From: Candidatus Helarchaeota archaeon
GTDB lineage: Archaea; Asgardarchaeota; Lokiarchaeia; Helarchaeales; HEL-GB-A
NCBI GenBank assembly: GCA_013375405.1
Contig: JABXJU010000118.1
Span: 1 to 12,856, forward strand
Reading direction: 5' to 3'
DNA length: 12,856 nt
Shown here: positions 1 through 5,615 of the stretch, in pieces
How the letters are laid out: every line of letters starts with the position of its first letter
How positions within the stretch are numbered: position 1 is the first letter of the stretch
The notes under the pieces: generated by a model
What the model was told of the DNA's origin: nothing
What the model saw: only the letters and a program-made list of their open reading frames with translations
The model's database searches: none
Program-made: the position numbers and the translations under genes

Positions 1-63
1 TTTCTTTTGTTTAGATTTTAATTAATTCTATTTTTTCTATGAAATGTAATGATATTGAATAAT

Positions 64-660
64 TTAATAATAGGAAATTACATACTCTTTAACTATTTCT
101 ACACCTAATTGGGTATTGAGAAAGATCATTGTTTCGAGTTTGCTTACCCGATGTTTTTTTGGAACTTTACGTTTATACTTACGTCTCTCTGAAATTCGAT
201 ATCCAGGATGTTTCACATTAATACAGACATCTAAACCAAAGATTCCTAGTGAGGGCTCATAAGTTGTTTCGGGTAATTCTATATGTTCCGTTATTCCAAA
301 GGAAATATTTCCATTATTATCTATACTCGAATATTTTATTTTATTTTCGACCACTGTCAATGCGCGTTGTAAAAATTCGATAGCTTTTTCTCCGCGGAGG
401 GTTACCTTTGCGGTGATAGGTTCCCCTTTTCTTATACCAAAATCGCGTATTGTTTTTCTAGCTAATAATTTAATTGGCTTTTGATTGGTTAAACTTTCCA
501 AGACTTTAATTCCTTTCTCTAACCGTTCACCACTTGCACCCACACCCATATGAACAACTACTTTGGCAATTTTCAGTTGGCGCATTGTATGTCGCTTCCA
601 CATCTCAAGGATCTGAGTTTTATCTTCTGAGCTAAAATAACTGATTACTTCTTCATCCAT
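64..660 (-). CDS. rpl5: Ribosomal protein uL5 (archaeal L5)
   Basis: Large-subunit ribosomal protein that binds 5S rRNA and the central protuberance of the 50S subunit. The 198-residue product has the family core (VVVHMGVGASGERLEKG near residues 34-50, then LARKTIRDFGIRKGEPI) and the basic C-terminal part with HPGYRISERRKYKRKVPKKHR. It is slightly longer than the roughly 170-190 residues usual in archaea. The start is ATG with AAGGAAG about 10 bases upstream, and the gene follows eS4 by 13 bases, so it is clearly in the same transcript. It is the last gene of the run visible here; uS14 normally comes next and would lie beyond the left edge. The 63 bases left of the stop are T-rich on the coding strand and hold no gene that I can see. 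Identification is firm. Confidence 0.95.
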   Translation of the reverse strand: MDEEVISYFSSEDKTQILEMWKRHTMRQLKIAKVVVHMGVGASGERLEKGIKVLESLTNQKPIKLLARKTIRDFGIRKGEPITAKVTLRGEKAIEFLQRALTVVENKIKYSSIDNNGNISFGITEHIELPETTYEPSLGIFGLDVCINVKHPGYRISERRKYKRKVPKKHRVSKLETMIFLNTQLGVEIVKEYVISYY

Positions 661-673
661 GATAGTTTCTTCC

Positions 674-1420
674 TTAATCAGGCAATGAAATCATTGAATT
701 TTCTATCCCAATGGGAAATACATATTCTAACGCAGTTTGGAATGTTTTTCCATCTCGTTCTAAATTTACTGTACTAGCATGTGGACCAAATCGTTTCTCG
801 ATTTTAGTTATTTTACCTGTAAGACCTAGATTTCGTCCTGCAATTACTATTGAGAAGATGTTTTCATCAAATTTTACATGTTCTAAAATTTCTTGAGAAG
901 GTATCGAAATTTTTAACACATCTTTTGTTTTATAAATGTCTTCCTCAGCTTTTGTTGGATCATTTAATCGTATAAGTATATTACGTCCGTCATGCAGGTT
1001 TAATTGAATATGACCTCCCTTATTGACTGATTTATTTTCAATCCGGCAAAGTTTATATCCAGTTTCGTCATCCTCAATAGAATGGAGAATTAATCCTTTT
1101 CTTGGGGCTGGAATGACCCTGTAGAAACGATTTATTTTCGAAATTTCGAGGACATCCATTAATCCAACCGGATATTTGAAATTTTTTTGAATTATTCCAT
1201 CCACTTTGATATTTCCAGCATTTAAAATATATTTGACTTCCCGTGCTGTTTCAGCTAAATGGAGAATATCGCGAATAACTACTAAGAGAGGGATACTATT
1301 GGATATTGCATGAGGACCAGCAGATGGTTTAACAGTAAATTTTGTTTCTTTTCGGTGGATAGACCAAAATTTGGGAGCGCTGGTACGTTTAAGATGCTTT
1401 CTTTCACCTGTTCGTGTCAC
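674..1420 (-). CDS. rps4e: Ribosomal protein eS4 (S4e)
   Basis: Small-subunit protein found only in archaea and eukaryotes, and a strong domain marker for this window. The 248-residue product begins MTRTGERKHLKRTSAPKFW, the diagnostic eS4 N-terminus, followed by an S4 RNA-binding domain (about 43-100, with IPLLVVIRDIL, REVKYILNAG and VDG), a central eS4 domain, and a C-terminal KOW-like segment (VIAGRNLGLTGKI) ending in the family's FPIG motif. The length is typical. The start is GTG, chosen because it begins exactly at the conserved MTRTGERKHLKR. It sits 3 bases after the uL24 stop, with an AGAGGA element lying inside the end of uL24, which suggests translational coupling. Confidence 0.96.
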   Translation of the reverse strand: MTRTGERKHLKRTSAPKFWSIHRKETKFTVKPSAGPHAISNSIPLLVVIRDILHLAETAREVKYILNAGNIKVDGIIQKNFKYPVGLMDVLEISKINRFYRVIPAPRKGLILHSIEDDETGYKLCRIENKSVNKGGHIQLNLHDGRNILIRLNDPTKAEEDIYKTKDVLKISIPSQEILEHVKFDENIFSIVIAGRNLGLTGKITKIEKRFGPHASTVNLERDGKTFQTALEYVFPIGIENSMISLPD

Positions 1421-1423
1421 TTT

Positions 1424-1819
1424 TTAATCCTCTTCCATGATTTTTGATTTTCGGTCGATAATTTTTTTTCTCCATTTATCCTTCTTAACCTCAATTTTTG
1501 TTAGTACAACATTTGAAGGGTGTATAGGAATATCGAATGTAGTTCCACTGCTTTTTTCAATTGAGGCGCCTTCAATAAAAATCTGTGCCTTTTGCCGGTC
1601 GATTTTGGCAACTTTTCCTTCCATGTCTCTAAATTCCCCTCGTACAACGAGGACCGTATCGCCTTTACAAATTGTTAAACTTTTAATAAAATACTCACTT
1701 TGAATGTCATCATGGAGTTTAGCAGTAAATAATCTATTTCTCTTATGATTTGGTTGATTATAGAATCTCTTTCGTTGTTTCCGCGGAGATTTTGTTTTAT
1801 TTTTTTTATTTGTCTGCAT
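1424..1819 (-). CDS. rpl24: Ribosomal protein uL24 (archaeal L24)
   Basis: Large-subunit assembly protein. I place the start at the ATG at 1819, giving 131 residues beginning MQTNKKNKTKSPRKQRKR, because the archaeal family starts with this kind of short basic tail. An upstream in-frame ATG at 1882 would lie inside uL14 and add a Cys-rich stretch unlike the family. The KOW domain is visible as ICKGDTVLVVRGEFRDMEGKV. The rest (QKAQIFIEGASIEKSSGT, IHPSNVVLTKI) matches the archaeal/eukaryotic L26-type extension. The Shine-Dalgarno element is weak (GGGA), which fits coupling to uL14, whose stop is 23 bases upstream. It precedes eS4 by 3 bases. Confidence 0.93.
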   Translation of the reverse strand: MQTNKKNKTKSPRKQRKRFYNQPNHKRNRLFTAKLHDDIQSEYFIKSLTICKGDTVLVVRGEFRDMEGKVAKIDRQKAQIFIEGASIEKSSGTTFDIPIHPSNVVLTKIEVKKDKWRKKIIDRKSKIMEED

Positions 1820-1842
1820 TTTCAGTCCCAAATTACATAGAA

Positions 1843-2268
1843 TTAAACAACCATACTTGCTACACTTGCTAATCTCGGCCATCGTTCAGCAGCTTCTTTT
1901 GCTACTGCACCCCGAATTTCAGATCCTTTCGGATCACCCAGCGGAGAAGTAATTACGGCAGCATTATCTTCAAATTGTATCCATCTGCCATCAGCTCGGC
2001 GATAAGGTTTTCGTTGGCGAATAATTATGGCGCGTACTATTTGGCGTCTCATCTCAGGTGTTCCTTTTACTACGGAAGTAACCACCATCGAACCTACACC
2101 TGCACTTGGTATGCGGTTTAAGCGCCCCTTATATCCAATTACTGCTATGACTTTTAAGATCTTCCCGCCTGAATTATCCGAGCATAAAATCTTGGCATTT
2201 GTTGGAAGACCTCTGGAAATTTTTGGTAATAGATGTGCGCCTTTTTTTCTGACACGTCTCTTGCCCAT
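1843..2268 (-). CDS. rpl14: Ribosomal protein uL14 (archaeal L14)
   Basis: Large-subunit protein at the factor-binding face of the ribosome. It has the L14 signature region: CSDNSGGKILKVIAVIGYKG, then AGVGSMVVTSVVKGTPEMR, RAIIIRQRKPYRR and FEDNAAVITSPLGDPKGSEIRG, ending KEAAERWPRLASVAS, which is typical of archaea. I prefer ATG at 2268 (141 residues, MGKRRVRKKGAH...). A GTG at 2277 in the same frame would add three residues, and neither has a strong Shine-Dalgarno element. The basic N-terminal extension of about 20 residues before the conserved core is longer than in many archaeal L14 proteins. The gene is preceded by an unusually long structured spacer after uS17, see the separate entry. Confidence 0.96.
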   Translation of the reverse strand: MGKRRVRKKGAHLLPKISRGLPTNAKILCSDNSGGKILKVIAVIGYKGRLNRIPSAGVGSMVVTSVVKGTPEMRRQIVRAIIIRQRKPYRRADGRWIQFEDNAAVITSPLGDPKGSEIRGAVAKEAAERWPRLASVASMVV

Positions 2269-2424
2269 AAGCACCACTTTGTGTAGACTTTTTATTCAAT
2301 TAACCTACAGATCTTTTTAATTCTTTCTAAATTTTTAATCTAAATTCGCATAATGATAAAAATTAGGAACTTTGAATTTGTTAGTTCCCAATTCAAAGAG
2401 AATAATTAACTAAATTGAAAGATT
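2269..2424 (-). other. Structured spacer between uS17 and uL14
   Basis: About 156 bases without a gene, in a run whose other junctions are between a 4-base overlap and about 26 bases. It is AT-rich and carries the alternative hairpins described separately (2366-2398). I find no tRNA-like fold or short gene with a credible start here. Downstream of the hairpins in transcript direction it is plain A/T-rich sequence leading into the uL14 start. Confidence 0.6.
2366..2398 (-). promoter_or_regulatory. Two mutually exclusive hairpins, possible attenuator or processing site
   Basis: Two perfect inverted repeats interlock. CTTTGAATT (2370-2378) pairs with AATTCAAAG (2390-2398), 9 bp with an 11-base loop. 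GGAACT (2366-2371) pairs with AGTTCC (2383-2388), 6 bp with an 11-base loop. The second pair uses the loop of the first and shares two bases with its stem, so only one can form at once. The element lies 27 bases after the uS17 stop in the transcript. A moderately U-rich stretch, not a clean U-tract, follows. Role unproven. Confidence 0.4.
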
Positions 2425-2754
2425 TCATTCACTTTCAATCAATTCAACTATAGTAAATGATATTGTCTTACTTATTGGGCGACATTCTGCCATTTTTACG
2501 GCATCACCTATGTTAATTTCGATACAAGGAGGGATATGACAATTAATATTACTATGACGACGTTCATACCTGTTGTATTTTTGGATATAACGTAGAAAAT
2601 CCCGTCGAACAACACAGGCATCACTCATTTTCTTTTTTATTACGATCCCATTAAAAATTCTGCCCCTTAATGGAAGTGAACCATGAAAAGGACAGTGTGG
2701 GTCCTCACACTCTTTTCGAGGAGCTTCCACTTCAAAGCCAATATCTCTGACCAT
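2425..2754 (-). CDS. rps17: Ribosomal protein uS17 (archaeal S17)
   Basis: Small-subunit primary 16S rRNA-binding protein. The 109-residue product carries the archaeal/eukaryotic N-terminal extension with CEDPHCPFHG (C16, C21, H24), which bacterial S17 lacks. The OB-fold core follows: LPLRGRIFNGIVIKKKMSDACVV, then YIQKYNRYERRHS and a C-terminal strand IGDAVKMAECRPISKTISFTIVEL. Length is typical of archaea. The start is ATG with GAGG about 10 bases upstream; it follows the rnp1 stop by 13 bases. The spacer that follows it is unusually long. Confidence 0.96.
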   Translation of the reverse strand: MVRDIGFEVEAPRKECEDPHCPFHGSLPLRGRIFNGIVIKKKMSDACVVRRDFLRYIQKYNRYERRHSNINCHIPPCIEINIGDAVKMAECRPISKTISFTIVELIESE

Positions 2755-2767
2755 TTCTAAACATCCT

Positions 2768-3058
2768 CTAATTATTCCATTTATACGTAATTCTTTTTTT
2801 AATTCTTTCTTCTGGGCGACCTACAAGTAATTTTCCATAAACTTCGACAACGCGATTATCTGAAAGGTAAAATTGAAAAACAGAATCCCGCTTCGGAATT
2901 TGTTTTTCCTTTTTATTAATCTGAATTATTAAGGTGTTTTTTGTTTCATCAACTATTTTTCCAGCCAAGTTAAGATATTCAGGGTTCGAACTTTTGACTA
3001 TTTTTACTTTTAATCCTATAAGGCAATGATAAATAAGTGTTTTTGGAGTAATTATCAT
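2768..3058 (-). CDS. rnp1: RNase P protein component 1 (Rpp29/Pop4 family)
   Basis: Archaeal RNase P subunit, related to eukaryotic Pop4/Rpp29, which helps the RNase P RNA mature tRNA 5' ends. The 96-residue protein has the expected all-beta Sm-like core: LIYHCLIGLKVKIVKSSNPE, then LAGKIVDETKNTLIIQ, a basic KEKQIPKRDSVFQF segment and the closing VYGKLLVGRPEERIKKR. Its position between uL29 and uS17 is the classical archaeal place for this gene. The ATG overlaps the uL29 stop as ATGA (4 bases shared), so translation is probably coupled. The SUI1/aIF1 gene often found beside it is missing. Confidence 0.9.
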   Translation of the reverse strand: MIITPKTLIYHCLIGLKVKIVKSSNPEYLNLAGKIVDETKNTLIIQINKKEKQIPKRDSVFQFYLSDNRVVEVYGKLLVGRPEERIKKRITYKWNN

Positions 3059-3255
3059 CCAATTTCTTCCCGCATGATAGTAAGAAAGCGAGCAATTGCT
3101 TTTCGAAGAGTTTTTATTTTCCCTGTATTTTCAACAGCTCCACCTGAAGCTGCGATGGCTCGTTGGTTACTAAGCTCAGTTCTTAGTTCTTGTAACTTTT
3201 TATCACGTTCTGGTTCCGTCATTTCTCGAATATCTTGCGCTTTAAGACCAGGCAT
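3055..3255 (-). CDS. rpl29: Ribosomal protein uL29 (archaeal L29)
   Basis: Small helical large-subunit protein near the polypeptide exit tunnel. I use the ATG at 3255 (66 residues, MPGLKAQDIREMTEPERDKKL...), because GGAG at 3265-3268 sits 9 bases ahead of it. The in-frame TTG at 3270 would overlap that ribosome binding site. The family signature is clear: LQELRTELSNQRAIAASGGAVENTGKIKTLRKAIARFLTIMRE. It starts 23 bases after the uS3 stop and overlaps rnp1 by 4 bases. Confidence 0.93.
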   Translation of the reverse strand: MPGLKAQDIREMTEPERDKKLQELRTELSNQRAIAASGGAVENTGKIKTLRKAIARFLTIMREEIG

Positions 3256-3264
3256 TTTTTCATA

Positions 3265-3268
3265 CTCC
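3265..3268 (-). promoter_or_regulatory. Ribosome binding site deciding the uL29 start
   Basis: GGAG, 9 bases before the ATG at 3255. It lies inside any reading that begins at the TTG at 3270, so it argues for the shorter uL29. Confidence 0.55.
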
Positions 3269-3278
3269 AAAGGTTAGC

Positions 3279-3931
3279 TTATAATTGGGATTCTAATTCT
3301 TCAGGAGTTGTAGTTATTTCTATTTCATTTGGGAGCATGTAAGTGGGCTGCATAATAGATATAGAAACACCAATAATACCTTTCTTTAGTATTGCATGAG
3401 CAACCGATTTATCTACATAAAGAAAAGCAGGTTCACCGCATTTAGCTACAAATCCTTCCCGAAACTTTTTATAACGGGCTCTGTGACTTGTTAATTTCCC
3501 ACTAATTGTAATTTCAACTCCTTTTGCCCCTGCCGCCGCAATTCTACGTAAGATGGAATAGGCAGCCCTTCTATAATGTGTTCCACGCTCTAATCGTGAA
3601 GCTAAACGTTCAGCCATCACTCTAGCATTTAATTCAGGGACTTCTATTTCCGATACTTCAATTTGTGGATTTTCCACACCAAATTGTTCTTCTAAGGTAG
3701 CTGTTAATTCTTGGACGTTTTTACCACGGCGTCCTATTACGATCCCTGGTCGTGCTGCATGGATAATAACACGCGTACCTAGTGGAGTCTTCAAAATATC
3801 GACTCCACCATTTCAGGTTTTAAAACCAACTAGTTTTTAAAATATCCTGCGCGTTTCAAATCCTGTGCAAGAAATTCATCCACTTCAGTTTTTTTTATTT
3901 TTTTTGTGATAAAATGTTCAATTGCCGGCAG
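3279..3931 (-). CDS. rps3: Ribosomal protein uS3 (archaeal S3), split by a 32-base intron
   Basis: Small-subunit protein at the mRNA entry channel. The gene is in two exons, 3931-3844 and 3811-3279, joined by removing 3812-3843. Exon 1 encodes [18 protein letters not shown] and on to KRAG, the classic archaeal S3 N-terminus. Exon 2 resumes with [14 protein letters not shown] and the KH domain with GRRG at residues 56-59 of the spliced product. Together they make 206 residues, normal for archaeal S3; read without splicing, exon 1 stops after 33 codons. Exon 2 alone is open only from the TTG at 3794 and would lack the first 35 residues. No ATG, GTG or TTG is in frame at the 5' end; the best start is the CTG at 3931, 7 bases after AGGAGG. 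The uL22 stop is 25 bases upstream. The protein assignment is firm; splicing is inferred from frame and RNA fold. Confidence 0.9.
3812..3843 (-). other. Bulge-helix-bulge (BHB) mini-intron in the uS3 mRNA
   Basis: These 32 bases break uS3 between codons 29 and 31 and contain an in-frame TAG (3830-3832). Deleting them rejoins ...A-G-Y-G-G-V-D... in frame. The RNA folds as a BHB. The central helix is CAGG (3849-3846, exon 1) with CCUG (3817-3814, intron end), 4 perfect pairs. Bulge 1 is AU/A (3845-3843) and bulge 2 is AA/A (3813-3811). The intron stem is UUUUAAAA (3842-3835) with UUUUAAAA (3825-3818), 8 perfect pairs, capped by C-G and U-G. The outer helix is weak: G-U, C-G, one bulged G, C-G, A-U. 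Cutting after the second base of each bulge, as the archaeal splicing endonuclease does, gives exactly the frame-restoring ends. Flanking identity allows only three possible registers, and this is one of them. Confidence 0.85.
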
Positions 3932-3938
3932 GCAAGAA

Positions 3939-3944
3939 CCTCCT
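3939..3944 (-). promoter_or_regulatory. Ribosome binding site of uS3, supporting a CTG start
   Basis: A perfect AGGAGG ends 7 bases before CTG at 3931, which is in frame with the conserved uS3 N-terminus. The nearby TTG at 3935 is out of frame and meets TGA after five codons. Confidence 0.6.
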
Positions 3945-3956
3945 ATTATATTTTTA

Positions 3957-4427
3957 TTATTCTTCTTCTAATGCAATTTCAACATGGGTTAGAGTTTTAA
4001 AGTAGGGAGTCGACCGCCCAAAAGCCCGAGGTATATATTTTTTTATTTTTCGTCCTCGGGAAGTTGCGGCATGAATAATTCGTACTCGATCTAAATCTAA
4101 TCCTTTAAATTCGGCATTGTTTTCGGCATTTTCAAGTACAACTAATACTGAATGTGCCGCCTTCACGGGATATCGTCCTGCGGGCCATCGGAATTTATCT
4201 AATCCTTTCCGATGTGCCTGTTTTTTATTGTGCCGTTTAAAAGGAATTGCCTGCTTATGTAAAATAACAGTATCTAATAATAATTTAGCATCTTCTATCA
4301 TCATTCCCTTGATAGTATTACACACTTCTCTTGCATGTTTAGGGGAACATCGAAGATCACGTCCGCTAGCGACAGCAGTCCTATCAGGATCTAAGCCCGT
4401 GATGGAATATCCGAAATTTGGACACAC
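3957..4427 (-). CDS. rpl22: Ribosomal protein uL22 (archaeal L22)
   Basis: Large-subunit protein lining the exit tunnel. The 156-residue product matches archaeal L22 throughout: NFGYSITGLDPDRTAVASGR at the N-terminus, LRCSPKHAREVCNTIKGM, then FRWPAGRYPVKAAHSVLVVLENAENNAEFKGLD and the C-terminal RGRKIKKYIPRAFGRSTPYFKTLTHVEIAL. The start is GTG, placed where the family begins. Its AGGAGG (4439-4444) overlaps the uS19 stop codon, so uS19 and uL22 are tightly coupled; the 11-base spacing to GTG is slightly long. The stop is 25 bases before the uS3 start. Confidence 0.96.
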   Translation of the reverse strand: MCPNFGYSITGLDPDRTAVASGRDLRCSPKHAREVCNTIKGMMIEDAKLLLDTVILHKQAIPFKRHNKKQAHRKGLDKFRWPAGRYPVKAAHSVLVVLENAENNAEFKGLDLDRVRIIHAATSRGRKIKKYIPRAFGRSTPYFKTLTHVEIALEEE

Positions 4428-4442
4428 TCTCTACTTTTCCTC

Positions 4443-4847
4443 CTATTTTAATGGAATATATTGCGAAGACCGAGTTGCTCCAATCCCTGGATTTCCATGG
4501 GTTACACGCTTATGAGTGGGAGCGAACTCCCCTAAGTAATGTCCGATATGTTCGGGAGTAATTGCTACTTCGATGAATATCCTCCCATTGTGAGTTGCAA
4601 TTGTAAGCCCAACCATTTCTGGGGTTATCACCATATCCCGGGCGTGAGTTCGAATTATAACTTTTTTCCCTTTTTTTAATGCCCGCCTTGCTCGCCGTAA
4701 ATTCTCGAGTAACTTTTTTTGCCTAGGAGGGAGTCCTCGAAGCATGCTCCGGCGTTGTCGGGAGGGGAGCAATTTGATAAACTCATCCATTGGCAAATTT
4801 TGTAGTTCTTCGAGTGTATAGCCTCGAAAGGTGAATTTTTTAACCAA
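4443..4847 (-). CDS. rps19: Ribosomal protein uS19 (archaeal S19)
   Basis: Small-subunit head protein contacting uS13. The 134-residue product has the archaeal N-terminal extension ([29 protein letters not shown]) and the core [50 protein letters not shown], ending [18 protein letters not shown]. The start is TTG at 4847 with GGAG (4856-4859) 8 bases upstream; no ATG or GTG lies in the plausible start zone. It is the first gene of the ribosomal run here: uL2, uL23, uL4 and uL3 do not precede it, so it likely has its own promoter in the adjacent spacer. Confidence 0.96.
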   Translation of the reverse strand: MVKKFTFRGYTLEELQNLPMDEFIKLLPSRQRRSMLRGLPPRQKKLLENLRRARRALKKGKKVIIRTHARDMVITPEMVGLTIATHNGRIFIEVAITPEHIGHYLGEFAPTHKRVTHGNPGIGATRSSQYIPLK

Positions 4848-5040
4848 ATAATCAACTCCAATTGAGTAAATAGGTTAAATGCAAACAATTTATGAGGAAT
4901 TCGCAATAGAATCCTTAAAATATGTTTCAGAATGACTAAAAGATAAAATGGCATTTAAAATTTTCGTGATTCAACAATTAAAGTAAGTATTTTGGGTGGA
5001 GGAAGAATAATTTATTTTCTCAGTCAATCACAAAAAATAG
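4848..5040 (-). promoter_or_regulatory. Leader and probable promoter region of the ribosomal protein run
   Basis: This AT-rich spacer lies between the terminator of the membrane protein gene and uS19 and should hold the promoter. Candidate archaeal TATA elements on the minus strand are CGAAAATTTTAAAT (4966-4953, with an A-rich BRE-like 5' part) and CATATTTTAAG (near 4924-4914). Either would give a leader of some tens of bases. I cannot choose between them from sequence alone. No gene is seen here. Confidence 0.3.
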
Positions 5041-5086
5041 AAGAAAAAAAATAAAAAAGCGCAGAGGTTTAAAAAAGGCACCTCTG
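5041..5086 (-). terminator. Hairpin plus U-tract terminator after the small membrane protein
   Basis: On the minus strand CAGAGGT (from 5086) pairs with ACCTCTG (ending 5062), a perfect 7-bp stem with an 11-base loop. Shortly after come T6 and T8 runs broken by one A (5058-5043). It starts 11 bases after the stop at 5097-5099. It separates this gene's transcript from the ribosomal run. Confidence 0.6.
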
Positions 5087-5096
5087 TAATTAAGTT

Positions 5097-5423
5097 TTAG
5101 GTTTCTGTGGCTTCTTCCTCTTCGTCGAGCCCTAGTTCTTCTAATTCTTCTAACGGTACTGGGGGTGGAGTTGTTAACATCGTCCAACCGATCCACATTG
5201 CGATGATGAGAATCAGTAACGCAGCAAACCAGATTGGTAATATGACTGCCCATCCCCAGAAGTCCAGTAGGTGGAAAAGCGTTACAAAGGTTACTAACCA
5301 TTCTGGTAATGGTTGAGTACCGTGGCTATATCCTGCATAGACTAGGGCATAAAGTGTATACCAAATGAGGATAAATAACGCACCGGCGAAGATAATCAAG
5401 CCATATATCTTATCACGTTGCAT
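5097..5423 (-). CDS. Small two-helix membrane protein with acidic tail, unknown function
   Basis: I do not recognise the family. The 108-residue protein begins MQRDKIYGLIIFAGALF. It has one hydrophobic helix at about 7-31 (aromatic-rich, IWYTLYALVYAGY), a short polar/Pro loop (SHGTQPLPEW), and a long hydrophobic segment at about 45-83 that could be one or two helices (WLVTFVTLFHLL, then WAVILPIWFAALLILIIAMWIGW). A Pro-rich hinge (TTPPPVPLEE) leads into a strongly acidic C-terminus (LDEEEEATET). There is no cleavable signal peptide. The start is ATG with AAGGAG 11 bases upstream. It has a spacer on the promoter side and its own terminator, so it is probably monocistronic. The clean ribosome binding site, terminator and membrane design argue it is a real gene. 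Confidence 0.75.
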   Translation of the reverse strand: MQRDKIYGLIIFAGALFILIWYTLYALVYAGYSHGTQPLPEWLVTFVTLFHLLDFWGWAVILPIWFAALLILIIAMWIGWTMLTTPPPVPLEELEELGLDEEEEATET

Positions 5424-5518
5424 TTGACATACTGCTCCTTTTGTTTTTAAAATCCTTTTTGAATTTTAACAAGGAAATAATTTTTTTGATATACGGGTTA
5501 ATTCTAATCGGAATCTAA

Positions 5519-5528
5519 TTTATAAAAT
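5519..5528 (+). promoter_or_regulatory. Candidate TATA box for the glycan gene cluster
   Basis: TTTATAAAAT lies in the 192-base divergent spacer (5424-5615) and would place a start site near 5550, about 65-80 bases before the first glycosyltransferase. On the other strand GTATATC (about 5497-5489) could serve the membrane protein gene. Both are motif matches in AT-rich DNA, so confidence is modest. Confidence 0.3.
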
Positions 5529-5615
5529 TTTTGTTATTTTATTAAATAGGCATTTAAGAATTATTTAGGAAAATCTATCTTAACTATTGGTTTCATTTAA
5601 GTAATTTAAAAGAGA

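Noticed and set aside
1820..1882. Longer uL24 starting at ATG 1882 inside uL14
   Set aside because: The extra 21 residues are Cys-rich and unlike the family, and fully overlap the uL14 C-terminus. ATG 1819 gives the normal basic N-terminus.
2366..2398. Hairpin after uS17 as an intrinsic terminator
   Set aside because: No uninterrupted U-tract follows, and termination here would cut off four downstream ribosomal genes. Kept only as a possible regulatory site.
3279..3794. uS3 as a shorter 171-residue protein starting at TTG 3794
   Set aside because: The TTG encodes the conserved Leu of G-V-D-I-L-K-T-P, and the missing N-terminus is present in full just upstream, separated only by the 32-base insert. 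It may still act as an internal start, which is listed as a finding.
3812..3843. Frameshift mutation, pseudogene or sequencing error as explanation of the split uS3
   Set aside because: A single-base error cannot explain a clean 32-base insertion with perfect protein continuity on both sides and a matching BHB fold. uS3 is essential and no other copy is seen here. An assembly artefact remains formally possible.
3812..3846. Programmed ribosomal bypassing (hopping) over the insert
   Set aside because: Bypassing needs matched take-off and landing codons at the edges, and no matched codon pair occurs at the junction in the right register. The BHB geometry explains both boundaries better.
3881..3910. 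Two A8 runs in uS3 exon 1 as slippage or frameshift sites
   Set aside because: The frame is continuous across both runs and gives the expected family sequence, so no slip is needed.
4676..4954. Open frames overlapping the ribosomal genes in other frames or on the plus strand (for example 1437-1703, 2027-2320, 4117-4515, 4676-4954, 5020-5301)
   Set aside because: They lie across strongly conserved genes, lack recognisable motifs and look like shadow translations.
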